This document shows, piece by piece, positions 33,091 to 43,867 of a stretch of 64,000 bases of DNA. This stretch comes from Didymella arachidicola (taxonomy: Eukaryota; Ascomycota; Dothideomycetes; Pleosporales; Didymellaceae). The first letter of the stretch is position 1, and each line of letters starts with the position of its first letter. The stretch is from contig CM049992.1 in the NCBI GenBank assembly GCA_016630955.3, positions 992,001 through 1,056,000 on the forward strand, in the 5' to 3' direction. The notes beneath the pieces were generated by a model that saw only the letters and a program-made list of their open reading frames with translations, was not told the DNA's origin and searched no databases. A program made the translations under genes and the position numbers.

Positions 33091-33543
33091 GAGATGATCA
33101 ATGGGGCCATCTTCTCAACCCGGAAGTTTGGCAGAATCGGCATCATCGCCGATTATGTTGGCTGTAAGTACTCCCACCCACCTCGCGCTTGCTTTTCCTG
33201 ACTTGGACGCAGTCACGAATCACTTCAACATCGGAGCACTTATGGAGCGCGGCATCACACTCATAGGATGCGGCCAAGCACCTGCGCAAAAATGTAAGCT
33301 CTTCTACAGGTTTCCTTCGAGTATCCACTGACTTTCCGCCCAGATTGGGACGAAATTCTGCCGAAAGTCGAAAGCGGAGAAATAGACCCAACAATCATGG
33401 TGACGCACCGTCTCACCATCGAGGATATTGCCAAGGCGTACTACATGCAGGAGAAGCGTCAGGGCGGCTTACTCAAGTGCTTTGTGCAGACTCGCTTCTC
33501 GGAGCCGCGAGCCCAAGGTACACCCGAGCTGAAGAAGCTGTGA
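33091..33543 (+). pseudogene. C-terminal relic of a zinc-type alcohol dehydrogenase
   Basis: Segments 33091-33163, 33213-33293 and 33344-33543 are joined by two canonical introns (49 and 50 bp) and give the last about 117 residues of a medium-chain zinc alcohol/formaldehyde dehydrogenase-like protein: EMINGAIFSTRKFGRIGIIADYVG, then FTNHFNIGALMERGI, GQAPAQ and YWDEILPKVESGEIDPTIMVTHRLTIED. The zinc ligands and the GxGxxG nucleotide fold of a full about 390-residue enzyme are absent, and upstream sequence shows no match. The splice sites and frame are still intact, so it could be transcribed from ATG 33094 as a 116-residue product, but such a product would lack the active site. Best read as a truncated gene. 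Confidence 0.7.
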
Positions 33544-34746
33544 TCTGATGTCTCGCGCTCGCCACGTGGCGGTCTTCTGATGATGTATGGCGTCTGTATA
33601 TGAATCAAATCATGATCTTTGTGATTAAAATCTCAATGCGTGCTCCATCTAAGTCAGCGTGACGGTAAATTCCTGGTTATAGTAACAGGCGTAGCTTCTC
33701 CATGGCCGGGCTTTCTCCTAGCACACCATATGCATGTCCACATAGAGAGCACGCTTGCCGAACGCCATCAAAATTATAATGTTTTGAACGCTGCGAGACC
33801 GCTGAAAGAACAAATACGACGGCTCATGAAACGATGCCGACGTGATAAGACGTCGTAACGAGGCAAGGCTATCAGCCGATGCTCCTTGAATTTCTGCTTG
33901 AGGTCTAGACACCTTTGGATCCATGCGCTGAATCTAGTCATCTCCACAAGTGTTGACAAGAATGAGTCAAAGAGAAGAGGTGTGCACAATACGTCGGATT
34001 GACAGGGTTCAGAGACGGGAGGGCGCAGCTTACCATGATTAACAATGCCGGGGAGCGATGATTGCCGACAATGCTATTTAACTTGACTCAAATCCTGGAA
34101 GACGCTGAGTGGTTACTGGACGATCGAAGCGAGACCTCTTGCCTTTGGGGAGATAGTTGCCTATGTCCTCAAGCACTAGCTGATTCTCACTTGGGCCATA
34201 TCCTACTGCATGTGTTCTCAGAGACTTCGTTATGACCCCCGGCGACGAAAACTAGGAAGTTGGTTCTTCAAACTCATTCCATGTGACCACTAAGAAGGTG
34301 AGAGACTTGGCTCTGCGTTTGCGACAGACAAAAGAGCAGGACAGCTTTAAAGCGATACGAAATGACTACCCAAAGTATTCACAACTCGTATCTTGAAAGT
34401 TGTGCACTGATTGTAACAAGTTGGAGCAGCGAATTTCACTTGCAGCTGACGTCGTACACAGTGGAGTCTGATACACTGTTTCTGGGCTACATGGATGCCT
34501 GAATCCGCGGAGCTACCTCTGGAGCCGTTGAGATTGCACACTGCAAGAAGACATGGGGCTTCCCGCTTCATTTGTCTCGGGAAGCTATTGGTAGACCGAC
34601 GATCGCTATTTAGCACTGAGCATCTTGTGCTACAATACGGAACCCTCCAAAAGCGGCTACAGCGTAGAAGCCGCCTTCACCGCGGTCTTATAAGCAATCG
34701 CTTCACCCTCTCCGGAATACCCGAGTAAACCACCCCTCCCATCAAA
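33544..34746. other. Intergenic region, ADH relic to RING gene
   Basis: About 1.2 kb on both strands with only short ORFs; nothing recognised. Confidence 0.45.
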
Positions 34747-35226
34747 ATGCCCCCCAACGACACCCCCAGCACCTTCCCCCCGACATCAACCCCCCCGCCC
34801 AAACCCCCCCAGGAATCCAAAGCTCCCCACCACCCAACCCTCCCCGAACCCGAAGACTGCGGTATCTGCCTCACGGCGCTCAAATACGACATCTTCACAT
34901 TCGCCGAATGCGGCCATTACTTCCATCGCTACTGCACTCTGTACTGGGTTCTCTCCCACCGCGGCGCCAACTACAAGAAATGCCCAATGTGCCGGACGCC
35001 GATTACACTGCCTCAGTATGCTGTCAACAAACCAACGTCGAACAGCGGGTTTAGGAGCTACTTCTCTGCGATGCTGCCGCGCTCTGACCACCGCGATTAT
35101 GGGATTGTTGGGCTAAAGCGCTATCTGCCACCGAGTATTACGGAGGGGGAGCTCAATTGCAGGGTTGCACGGACGAGGGAGAAGAGGGAGACTGAGGGTG
35201 TGGATGTGTTGGGGGGTGGGGAGTGA
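34747..35226 (+). CDS. RING-H2 finger protein
   Basis: Single exon, 159 residues. A Pro-rich N-terminus (residues 1-35) leads into a RING-H2 domain: CGIC, then ECGHYFHRYC supplying Cys-His-His-Cys, and finally KCPMC, the C3H2C3 zinc-binding pattern. RING-H2 proteins act as E3 ubiquitin ligases by recruiting an E2 enzyme. After the finger the sequence is basic and ends in a low-complexity GGGE tail; there is no membrane segment. The spacing between the third Cys and the last pair includes an extra SHRGANYKK stretch. No substrate or pathway can be inferred from the neighbours. Confidence 0.82.
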   Translation: MPPNDTPSTFPPTSTPPPKPPQESKAPHHPTLPEPEDCGICLTALKYDIFTFAECGHYFHRYCTLYWVLSHRGANYKKCPMCRTPITLPQYAVNKPTSNSGFRSYFSAMLPRSDHRDYGIVGLKRYLPPSITEGELNCRVARTREKRETEGVDVLGGGE

Positions 35227-36922
35227 GAGTGTGGGGTGGGGGAGTGTGGGGTGGGGAGTTCGATGCGAAAGTCGAACGAGGCAATGCTTTTGGATTAAGG
35301 ATTGGGGCGCGTTGACGGACGGATCGTTTGGAAGCCGAGTGGCTGGGGGAGATTAGTCTGTATGCGACTGAAGATAGTCTCTACTTCACCACGTCACTGC
35401 GTCAGTGACATGGAAATCTACGCTTTCTCCCTCTGCTAAAAACAATTATCCTCCGTCTATGCGAGGATCTCGTGAGACATACCCGGGGCCAGATCCCGCC
35501 TCTCTCAACATTCTTTGCTAAAAGTAACATGTTTCCTCGTACATCATCGATGTGTCGTCGCGCCATCGCGCATGCTGCACATATGGCTCGCTGCTCTAGC
35601 ATAGTTCCACCGCGCTTTTATCGGGTAGTTGCCGGATGCTCAGACCTACAGACAAAGTCGTCTTGCATTCTTAGCGGAAAGCAACAGGACTCTCATGCAC
35701 CGTACCGTACGTATTAATCGGTGTAAACAAACAATCTCACCCCATCGCCTCTAGCCCTCCCTTCCAAGGTTTCTTTCCGCCCACCTTATTCACCGCTCCA
35801 CCAACCTCCCAATATAACCCCAATTCACATATCAACCCCTACACCTCCTTCATTGTCATCCGCTGCCACGTTCCTCCAGCGCTTCACCGCGTCTTTACGT
35901 ACTCTCCTTGTCCCTTCACACCTTAAGCTCTGGTTCTACAACATGCACACTAGCGTAACGGCAACGTACTTTCCCGTGCCGAGTTCTGCGGCGTCTTGGC
36001 GTCTTGGAACGGTGGGGCAGTAAGGATGATAGTAACTGTGGTCGAATGAGACTGGTCGGGGTGCGCTACGTCGCGGGGTAGGATCGGGGCACGTGATGTG
36101 CTATCTTATGTTGTGCTGGCGGCAAGGCTGCAGGATGAGTTTTGTTTACTATCGCGGTACGCGGCTGGAGATGCTGGTTCGTTTGCCGCCCAAGGCTTTC
36201 GGCACCCACCTCCAGTCGTAATCGCAGCCTACCTAAGCGCTTCATTGTTCGATAGATGCTTTACCGCTACAAGTCCGTATCAAGGCTCGCTCCGGGACAC
36301 CTAGCGCATAAAGTGCATTCGTGAGGTGATCTTGGTCCTTTGGAGACGCAGATTCGTCTTGCTGTACATTCCCCCCCCCACTCTGGTATATGCTTGGAAA
36401 TTGGTTATCCCCGTGAGCGGTTGAAGGTTGAGATATATGGTGCAAGTAGGGGGAACGCGAGGTTTTTTGGTGATAGGGCTAAGTATGTTGCGGAGGTTAT
36501 TGTTAGAGTATGTACATATGTGGTAGTGTCTAGAGCAGTAGAGAGTTTAGTTAGTAAATCAAAGGTTTTAGGACGAGGCTATGCGGGGTATTGGATAGGT
36601 ACTGATTCCTCAAGCGTGGAGAAATCGGATCATCTTTCTCCAGGAACCAGTGCAGTATCTGTACCGAATTGGAGCTGCGGATCCAGGACGCGAGATTCGA
36701 ATGTGTGAAGACTTTCCACGAGGATGGTGCGATGGCATGGTTTGAGAGGCCTAGCGAGAGCAATAACTAAAATGAGGTTGAGATAGAACGGAGTCCATCA
36801 TTCACTTTCACGAAACCTCTACAGCAGACCGTAAGAAACCCGACCAAAAAAAGCTGGATTAACCATGGGTATCTCAAAAGCAAAACACCGCGCAATGCAT
36901 ACACACACACTCCCCATCACCC
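35227..36922. other. Intergenic region, RING gene to Irs4-like gene
   Basis: About 1.7 kb. Contains a pyrimidine-rich plus strand from about 35740 to 35880 and a short CA repeat near 36899. No gene supported. Confidence 0.45.
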
Positions 36923-39088
36923 TCACGTCCTAACCTTGACTTTAATCCCCAGCCCCCTCGCACTCGACCACACACTATCACTAACCCTTACCGGCAATTT
37001 CCTCCCCTTAAGCCGCTGATCCACAAGCCACAACCCGACCACAAACTCAACCCGCGTCAGCCGCCCGACCTCGCGGCTATCGACCAGCGCCCACACCTCC
37101 TCGAGCACATGCTCGGGCAAGCGGCTGCGTCGCCAGATCTCGCGGACGACGAGGCCCGCGACGTCTTGGCTTGGGTCGTCGTCGTCGATGATGCCGCGCG
37201 CTGAGGTTTGTGGGAGGGGGAGGAGGAGGCCTTTGTTTGCGGCCCATACGCCTTCGTATCTCTTGCGCTCGCGCTCGGTGATGGCGTCGCGCCACCGCTT
37301 GCGTGTGCCCTCGTGGTGCTTGTTTGGGTGTTTCCGGACTTTCATGCCGAGCATCCTGTTTCCCTTGCCCTTGAAGTCGATTTCGTCGTCGCTGCTTGAT
37401 GGTGTCGAGGGGGGTTTGCGAAGTGTTGTGCGCAGCTTGCCGGTCGTCTTTGGCGGCGAGGATTTCTGCGGCGAGGGAGACCGGTGGAACGGGTGGTGGT
37501 GGTGGTGTTTCGCGGTTCGTGGAGGGAAGAGAGGCTCCATTGCAGGAGGTGGTGCGGGAGAGGTGTTGCGTGATGAGGCCAGTGCGGCGCCCATTATGGC
37601 GCTGCTTAAGGACTCGCCGGTCATGTGCTTGGTTATTGCTTTGACGGATTCGCGCTGGTACGGGTTGTGGTAGACGGAGCCGGTGGCTGAGGATGGGCGG
37701 TTGGGCGGGGAGAGGCGCTGGGGCTGCAGACGATCTGGTGCGGGAAGGGGGGACGCGGATTTGCCCTGGCGGCGTGGTGGAGGGAGAGAAGGTTTCAGAA
37801 GCTTTGCGTCTGCAGGGACGGATTCGGCCTTGCGGGTGTTTGATCGCCGTGGTGGAGGCAGTGTAGGCTTTGCCTTTTCCCCCTCCTCGAGTGGAGGGGG
37901 TATGGTGAGCTTGGTCTTTTCGTCTTCTTCCTGCTCCTCCCGTGCCGACTTGAAGGATGCCGGCGACGAGGGCGCATTGCTCTCGATCGACGTCGACAAC
38001 CGCCTATTGAAGGTTGCTGAGCGCCTGGCTTCTTGCGACTTGGGTCGTCCCTGGGGTCCAGTGGTAGCTTTCGTGCTGAGAGCTGCCAGCTGGATGGGCT
38101 TCTGCTTGATGGGTGGAGACTTCAGCGGAGCTGTCTGCGTCTGCGAGAGGGAAGACCGAGAGGTCTCCTTGGTGCCGTCGAAAGCCTGCGGCGGTGGCAT
38201 CTCGGTTGATGGCTTCGACTTGGGCTTTGGCGGCGGCGTATTGGTCCTCTTCCTGGCCAGTAGAGCTTCGTTCTGCGGTTCTGGAGGGAGTGTGAAGTTG
38301 CGCCGGGGCTTGGGCGATCTGACGGGGGGCGGAGAATTCTTGACGACGACCGAGGGCGCGGCGGGCGGCTGCATAGGGGTGACGGGGCGGTTCTGCTTGA
38401 ACATGGTGACGAGGGAGCTGGTGGGCGGTATGGGGGTGTCGTCGGTCGGCCTGTCTGGCCGCGCAGTGCTTGCTGCTGCACTTGCAGCGGACTGCGAGCC
38501 CAAGCTGTCCCTCCGCCTGCGCGGCTGCGGGCGCGGCTGCGGGCGCGGCGATGGCTGCTGGGTGGGCTTCTGCTGCTCCAGCCTCGCCAGCGCGCTCCCC
38601 ACGCTCCCCGACGGCGGCAGCAAATGGCGCTCGTCCGCATCGCGCTCGCTGACCATGGCGGGGCCTCGGGCCTGGGGTGCTGGTCGCAAGGGACTGAGAC
38701 GCGCCGCCGCCAATGTGGCCGCCGTGTGTGCCGGCGAAGGTGCGCGGTCGACGTGCGTGTCCGGCACGCCGAGCGAGCTCGAGCTGCTGACGGGCTGCGG
38801 CGAGGGCTGCGGCCTGCCTGCGCTCCGCGAGCTGCCGCCCGAGTAGTCTCTCTGCAACGGCGCAGCGCCGCCCGAAGTGCTTGGCCGCCCTGTGGCTACT
38901 TTGGTGGCAGCAAGGAGCGCGCCATTGCTGCTCCCCGTGTATGTGTTGGTGAGGTGCTGCGGTTTGGCGGGCGGCCGAGCGAAGGCTGACGAGGCTCCAA
39001 TCAGGGCCGCATCGCGGACGTTGTGCTGCGTCTCCGATACGCCCGTCGAGTGCGGCGCGAGGCTGCGGCTGCGGGCGGAGCTGCTCAT
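36923..39088 (-). CDS. EH-domain protein, Irs4/Tax4-like
   Basis: Single exon, 721 residues. About 580 residues of Ser/Pro/Arg-rich, probably disordered sequence precede a C-terminal EH domain (about 600-715): RYEGVWAANKGLLLPLP, DVAGLVVREIWRRSRLPEHVLEEVWALVD and GRLTRVEFVVGLWLVDQRLKGRKLP, the arrangement of yeast Irs4/Tax4. Those proteins bind NPF motifs and regulate phosphatidylinositol bisphosphate levels and autophagy via Inp51; the same role here is inference. The stretch near residues 535-545 holds a His run. The long antisense frame over this GC-rich gene is a shadow. It is head-to-head with the DNA ligase IV gene, 348 bp apart. Confidence 0.88.
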   Translation of the reverse strand: MSSSARSRSLAPHSTGVSETQHNVRDAALIGASSAFARPPAKPQHLTNTYTGSSNGALLAATKVATGRPSTSGGAAPLQRDYSGGSSRSAGRPQPSPQPVSSSSSLGVPDTHVDRAPSPAHTAATLAAARLSPLRPAPQARGPAMVSERDADERHLLPPSGSVGSALARLEQQKPTQQPSPRPQPRPQPRRRRDSLGSQSAASAAASTARPDRPTDDTPIPPTSSLVTMFKQNRPVTPMQPPAAPSVVVKNSPPPVRSPKPRRNFTLPPEPQNEALLARKRTNTPPPKPKSKPSTEMPPPQAFDGTKETSRSSLSQTQTAPLKSPPIKQKPIQLAALSTKATTGPQGRPKSQEARRSATFNRRLSTSIESNAPSSPASFKSAREEQEEDEKTKLTIPPPLEEGEKAKPTLPPPRRSNTRKAESVPADAKLLKPSLPPPRRQGKSASPLPAPDRLQPQRLSPPNRPSSATGSVYHNPYQRESVKAITKHMTGESLSSAIMGAALASSRNTSPAPPPAMEPLFPPRTAKHHHHHPFHRSPSPQKSSPPKTTGKLRTTLRKPPSTPSSSDDEIDFKGKGNRMLGMKVRKHPNKHHEGTRKRWRDAITERERKRYEGVWAANKGLLLPLPQTSARGIIDDDDPSQDVAGLVVREIWRRSRLPEHVLEEVWALVDSREVGRLTRVEFVVGLWLVDQRLKGRKLPVRVSDSVWSSARGLGIKVKVRT

Positions 39089-39436
39089 CTGCTACCCATC
39101 GAACCGAGGACCTGACGGATGCGTTGGATGGGCGTGGCTGGGTTTGGGGGAAGCAGCGTCGTGTATCAAAGAACAAAAGCCAGGCTGAGCGAGTGACTGG
39201 AGGAGAGACAAATCCAAGTGGAACCGCATGCCATCACGACAACATGCCCATGTCCAACGTCCGTTCGCAACCCTCGTATCCTGTGATATGTACCGTGAAA
39301 CTAAGCCGGATGCAGCGCTTGAGGACACGTGACAGCGCGACACCGGGTCGCGCCTGCCTGCCTTCCAGCGCCGTTGCCTGCTCGACTTGCCGACATAAAC
39401 ACCCCGCCTCGCCGTAGGCACCTCGATGCATCCACC
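39089..39436. promoter_or_regulatory. Bidirectional promoter, IRS4-like and LIG4
   Basis: 348 bp between divergent start codons must contain both promoters. No TATA box is apparent. Confidence 0.55.
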
Positions 39437-42409
39437 ATGGGCGGCGACGTTGCGATGCCCGACGCCGAGGCGGTGCGTGAGAACACTCTCATGTATGGTC
39501 ATGAGGAGGATCGGCTCAACGACAAGTACCCAGCACGGCCCTTGAACGAGCACAAGACGCCGCCATTCCACGCGCTGTTCACAGAGCTGTTTGATCCGTT
39601 AATGGACACACAGAAACGGAAACACCCTGTGGGACCACGTCGAAAAGCTGGACCCTCAGGCCATTCCAACCTCTCGCCTCATGAAGCCAAGCGGAACATC
39701 ATCGAGCGCTTCATCAAAGACTGGCGCAAGAATGTCGGCAACGACTTTTACCCAGCCATGCGACTGATCATACCTGAGAAGGACCGTGATCGCGCCATGT
39801 ACGGCCTCAAAGAGAAGGCCATTGCCAAAGTGTTGATCAAACTCACCAAAATCAGCAAAGAGTCAGAGGATGCTAAGCAGATGCTTAATTGGAAGCTACC
39901 AGGCCAGCTGTATCGTGCTGCATCGTCGACTGCTGGCGACTTTGCCGGGCGCTGTTACGAGGTCTTGTCCACGCGACAGATGCGAACGCAGTACAGTGAC
40001 ATGAGCATCGCCGAGGTAAATAATGCCCTGGACAAGCTGTCACAGGTCGGCTCCGAGGACGAGCAAATCAAAATCTTCAACAGGTTCTATAGGAGAATGA
40101 ACGCTGAAGAGATGACCTGGCTCATCCGCATGATTCTTCGTCAGATGAAGATCGGTGCTACCGAGAAGACCTTCCTCGACATGTGGCATCCTGATGCCGA
40201 GCAACTCTTTAACATCTCTTCCAATCTCAGACGAGTATGCTGGGAGCTCTACGATCCTATGGTCCGACTCGAAGGTGATGACACGGGCCTCAGTATGATG
40301 CAATGCTTTCAGCCCCAACTGGCGCAGTTCCAAGACAAGGGCGGTTCATTTGAGAGGATTGTCGCACGGTTCCAGCAAAACCCTGACGATGACAATTTCT
40401 GGATTGAAGAGAAGCTTGATGGAGAGCGCATGCAACTACATATGATGGAAGATCCCGAAGCACCAGGAGGCAGACTCTTCGGCTTCTGGTCGCGCAAAGC
40501 TAAAGACTACGCCTATTTGTATGGCAAGCACCTCGAGGGCGAGGAAGCTGGCGCGTTGACACGGTTCATCGCAGACGCATTTGGGAAGAACATCCGCAAC
40601 ATCATCCTCGACGGAGAGATGATAACTTGGGATATGGAGACAGATCACATCGTCGGCTTTGGTACACTGAAGACTGCAGCAATATCAGAGAAAGAAAACA
40701 AGACCGACAAGAAGACTGGTCAGCGTCCCGTCTTCCGCATATTCGACTGTGTCTACCTCAACGATACGCTTCTGACCCCTTACATGCTGCGGGACCGCCG
40801 TCGAGCACTGGAGGGCGCCGTCAAGAATGTCCATCGTCGTCTAGAGATTCACCCCTACATCGACGCGCGGTCGCACACAGAAGTCGAACCAGCACTACGA
40901 AAGGTAGTCGCCGAGTCTTCGGAAGGCCTCGTCCTGAAGAATCCCCGCTCCATGTATAGCCTTAACGCACGTAACAACGACTGGATGAAAGTGAAGCCGG
41001 AGTATATGTCCGAGTATGGCGAGTCTCTTGACTGCGTCGTTATCGGCGGCTACTACGGTTCAGGCCATCGAGGTGGCGCGCATTCTTCCTTTCTACTCGG
41101 ACTACGTATCAAGCAACATGCCAAGCCGGGCGACCCCGACTACGAAAAATGCTTCTCGTTCTTCAAGGTGGGCGGTGGATTTAGTCGCGAAGACTATACC
41201 GCCATTCGAGGCCGCACCGAGGGCAAATGGAAAGATTGGGATCCCAAGCAACCACCGCCTACCATCCAACTGGGTGGCCACGCAGAGAATCGTCAATACG
41301 AGCGGCCCGATCAGTGGATCTTACCAAGCGACTCGGTTGTACTAGAATGTAAGGCTGCAAGCGTCGAGAGTAGCGACAAGTTCCGCATAGGTCGCACACT
41401 CCGCTTCCCGCGCTTCAAGCGTCTGCGCGTGGATAAACGATGGGACCAAGCCTTGAGTATCCACGAATGGATCGAGTTGCAGACCACAGTCGAAGAAACC
41501 CTTGAAGAGAAACAGCAGGAGTTCAAGATCGAACAAGGCCGTCGCAAGAAGGCTCGCACTACAAATAAGCCTCTGGTGATTGCCGGAAACGAGACACTCA
41601 CGACCCCCTACGCCGGTCCAGCCTCTCAACTCTTCGAAGGACTTACTTTCTTCGTCATGACCGACCAAATCCACCCCATCAAGCGAAGCAAAGCCGACCT
41701 CGAAGCCGCCATCAAAGCCAACGGCGGATCCCTCGTCCAGCGCGACACCCCTGACAAAACCCTCGTCGTCATCGCCGACAAACGCCTCATCAAAGTCGCT
41801 TCCCTCGAAAAACGCAACTCAAACAACATCATTAAGCCAATCTGGATCTCAGATTGCATCGCACAGCACGAAGCCGACGCAGCGCTTCCGTACCTCCTCC
41901 CTTTCGAGCCAAATCGTCACTTATTCTTCCTCAAAGACGGCGACTTGGATGTCGTCGAGGGCCATGTTGATGGCAACGGCGACGCGTACGCAAGAGATAT
42001 CGGTGATGTGGGCGAGTTAAGGAGATTGTTGGACGGCATGCAGAAACCGAAGAAGACGTTCGACAAACAGAGCTTCTTGAATCAGCTGCAAGGACATGGC
42101 GAGGAGGTCACGAAACTGAAAAGCTACATGTTTGTTAATGTGAATATGACGCTCATGGAAAACGATGATGTAGCTTGGAAGCTGAGGAGTCAAGTAGCGG
42201 CGAATTACATCCGATTCGGAGGCGGCGAGGTGGTGGAAAGAGAGACAGCCAGGGGAGTAACACATTTGCTGGTTCCAGACGGCACGAATGCAGCCAGTAA
42301 TGGCCTGAACAATACAACAGGCATGTCTCGGATCGTAGGGGTTGGATGGGTAGAAAAATGCTGGGAAGAAGGCACCATAGTCGACGAAGAGCGATTCCAA
42401 TGGGGCTAA
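39437..42409 (+). CDS. LIG4: DNA ligase IV (non-homologous end joining)
   Basis: ATP-dependent ligase that seals double-strand breaks in non-homologous end joining together with the XRCC4/Lif1 partner. Intronless, 990 residues from ATG 39437. An N-terminal DNA-binding domain (about 50-270) is followed by the nucleotidyltransferase core with motif I EEKLDGERM; the Lys that becomes adenylated is residue 326. Further motifs are ILDGEMITWD, VFRIFDCVY, SEGLVLKNPRSMY and DWMKVKPEY. The OB fold carries the rest of the core. The C-terminus has two BRCT domains (about 735-830 and 905-990) with the partner-binding linker between. The length and architecture match fungal Lig4. It ends 52 bp from the stop of the convergent JmjC gene, so the transcripts probably overlap at their 3' ends. 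Confidence 0.96.
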   Translation: MGGDVAMPDAEAVRENTLMYGHEEDRLNDKYPARPLNEHKTPPFHALFTELFDPLMDTQKRKHPVGPRRKAGPSGHSNLSPHEAKRNIIERFIKDWRKNVGNDFYPAMRLIIPEKDRDRAMYGLKEKAIAKVLIKLTKISKESEDAKQMLNWKLPGQLYRAASSTAGDFAGRCYEVLSTRQMRTQYSDMSIAEVNNALDKLSQVGSEDEQIKIFNRFYRRMNAEEMTWLIRMILRQMKIGATEKTFLDMWHPDAEQLFNISSNLRRVCWELYDPMVRLEGDDTGLSMMQCFQPQLAQFQDKGGSFERIVARFQQNPDDDNFWIEEKLDGERMQLHMMEDPEAPGGRLFGFWSRKAKDYAYLYGKHLEGEEAGALTRFIADAFGKNIRNIILDGEMITWDMETDHIVGFGTLKTAAISEKENKTDKKTGQRPVFRIFDCVYLNDTLLTPYMLRDRRRALEGAVKNVHRRLEIHPYIDARSHTEVEPALRKVVAESSEGLVLKNPRSMYSLNARNNDWMKVKPEYMSEYGESLDCVVIGGYYGSGHRGGAHSSFLLGLRIKQHAKPGDPDYEKCFSFFKVGGGFSREDYTAIRGRTEGKWKDWDPKQPPPTIQLGGHAENRQYERPDQWILPSDSVVLECKAASVESSDKFRIGRTLRFPRFKRLRVDKRWDQALSIHEWIELQTTVEETLEEKQQEFKIEQGRRKKARTTNKPLVIAGNETLTTPYAGPASQLFEGLTFFVMTDQIHPIKRSKADLEAAIKANGGSLVQRDTPDKTLVVIADKRLIKVASLEKRNSNNIIKPIWISDCIAQHEADAALPYLLPFEPNRHLFFLKDGDLDVVEGHVDGNGDAYARDIGDVGELRRLLDGMQKPKKTFDKQSFLNQLQGHGEEVTKLKSYMFVNVNMTLMENDDVAWKLRSQVAANYIRFGGGEVVERETARGVTHLLVPDGTNAASNGLNNTTGMSRIVGVGWVEKCWEEGTIVDEERFQWG

Positions 42410-42461
42410 TTCCATACTACTACTCCCCAAACACCAATCCTCACCCCCAAACCCATCCCCC

Positions 42462-43412
42462 TCACACCTCCCCCCGCACACTCAGCAATCCCGCAGTCCT
42501 CACAAACCCCGCCGTACTCCAAAACCCCCCCGCAAAATCCAAATCATACCAGTAATTCACCGCACAACACAGCCCCTCCTCATTGCAGCTCTGCGACACC
42601 TTATGATACCACAGCGCAGGCAGATACAGCATATCCCCCTCACTCAGCGTGACACGCATCGGCCACGCCAGCTCCGAGTACTCCGTCGCATTCACCAACG
42701 GCCGATCCGGATCCCACATTGCAAACGGGACATAAGCCCGCGGCTCATCGACCCGGACCCTCAACTCCCCCCCGTTTTCCACATACGTACCCGCCAGCAC
42801 TGCGCGCTCGTTCACACACGCCGCGTCTACAGGCGGAAGCAGCACAAAATGCTTTTCTCCTAGGATCTGGACGTATATGTTCTCGTAGTTATCCTTGTGC
42901 AGCGCCGTCGTGCTCGCTGCGCTGCCGAGCCAGAAGTTCACTGCGTCGGGGGCCTGGCCTAGTGCAACGCGGGCGAATGGTATGCTGGACGGGACGTCGG
43001 CGAATAGAGCGCTGTATTCGTCGCGGAGATTGTCGTTTTGGGTTTGTGCGTAGCGGATCGGCTGGTTGGGGGTGCGGTGGGATTGTGTGCGTATAGCGTC
43101 CAGGACGGTGGTGAAGGGCTCGGTTTGCTCGAGGGGCTTGACGAAGATGTGGCCACCGCTGGGGAGGGAGACGATGGAGTCGGCGTTGCCGTGGGGTGTT
43201 AGGGAGACGTTGACGGTTTGGCCGGACATGACGTCCTTAAGGTAGGCGGTGTTCCATTGCTTGCGGGCTTTCCAGTTGGCGGCGCCGTTTTTGATGATGA
43301 AGGGTCTGTTGCGTGCGACGTAGCGCATAAATTCTAGGGGTGAGGGTTCTTCATGGAGGATGTCTGGCGTGGTGGGGTTGAGGTCGTGGTAGGTTGTTAT
43401 TAGGTCTGGCAT
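42462..43412 (-). CDS. JmjC protein, JMJD7-like
   Basis: Single exon, 316 residues. It is a Fe(II)/2-oxoglutarate oxygenase of the JMJD7 family, whose members hydroxylate a lysine in TRAFAC GTPases. N-terminal LEFMRYVARNRPFIIKNGAANW is typical of the family. The JmjC core has the metal-binding His and Asp in TALHKDNYENIYVQILGEKHF and the distal His in YLPALWYHKVSQS, with NYWYDLDF after it. The protein is probably cytosolic or nuclear. All three metal ligands are present, so it should be active. It is tail-to-tail with DNA ligase IV and divergent from the inner-membrane peptidase gene. Confidence 0.93.
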   Translation of the reverse strand: MPDLITTYHDLNPTTPDILHEEPSPLEFMRYVARNRPFIIKNGAANWKARKQWNTAYLKDVMSGQTVNVSLTPHGNADSIVSLPSGGHIFVKPLEQTEPFTTVLDAIRTQSHRTPNQPIRYAQTQNDNLRDEYSALFADVPSSIPFARVALGQAPDAVNFWLGSAASTTALHKDNYENIYVQILGEKHFVLLPPVDAACVNERAVLAGTYVENGGELRVRVDEPRAYVPFAMWDPDRPLVNATEYSELAWPMRVTLSEGDMLYLPALWYHKVSQSCNEEGLCCAVNYWYDLDFAGGFWSTAGFVRTAGLLSVRGEV

Positions 43413-43867
43413 GGCTTAGAAAAAGGGAGATGCGGGACACGATGGCGAGCAGGTTCATGATGTGTATTTTGGAATGGTTGAAAGAGACTAGGGAATGGAA
43501 GCACCTATTACAGCATCGTTCAAGGTGGCGTCCGCGTTGAGTCCGGTTGGCGCAGGCCTTTCACGTGTCAGTGCTTGTATGCATAAGCTTGCAATAAGAC
43601 CATATCACCTCGTAGAAGCCTGTTCTGGGTCTTGCAACCCGACAACTTCATCTTGGACGAGCATCGTGATTGGTGCAAAGTCGTAGCCTGTGAATTGAAC
43701 GTGCCCAGCATTTTGTAAGGACACGGACTTAACTAGCACCGGAGTTTAGGCCCGATAATCTGAAGCGCGCCGCATCGTCACAAAACAGCACCACTCACCT
43801 TGCGAAGCGATTCGATGCAGCAGAAACATGCTCACACGGTAGCACGCATCCCGCGACAATCTTCTTG
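43413..43867. promoter_or_regulatory. Intergenic divergent promoter region
   Basis: 455 bp between the start codons of the JmjC gene and the peptidase gene; both promoters lie here. No motif stands out. Confidence 0.45.

Noticed and set aside
37683..38846. 387-codon plus-strand open frame
   Set aside because: Antisense to the Irs4-like gene; composition shadow with no domain.
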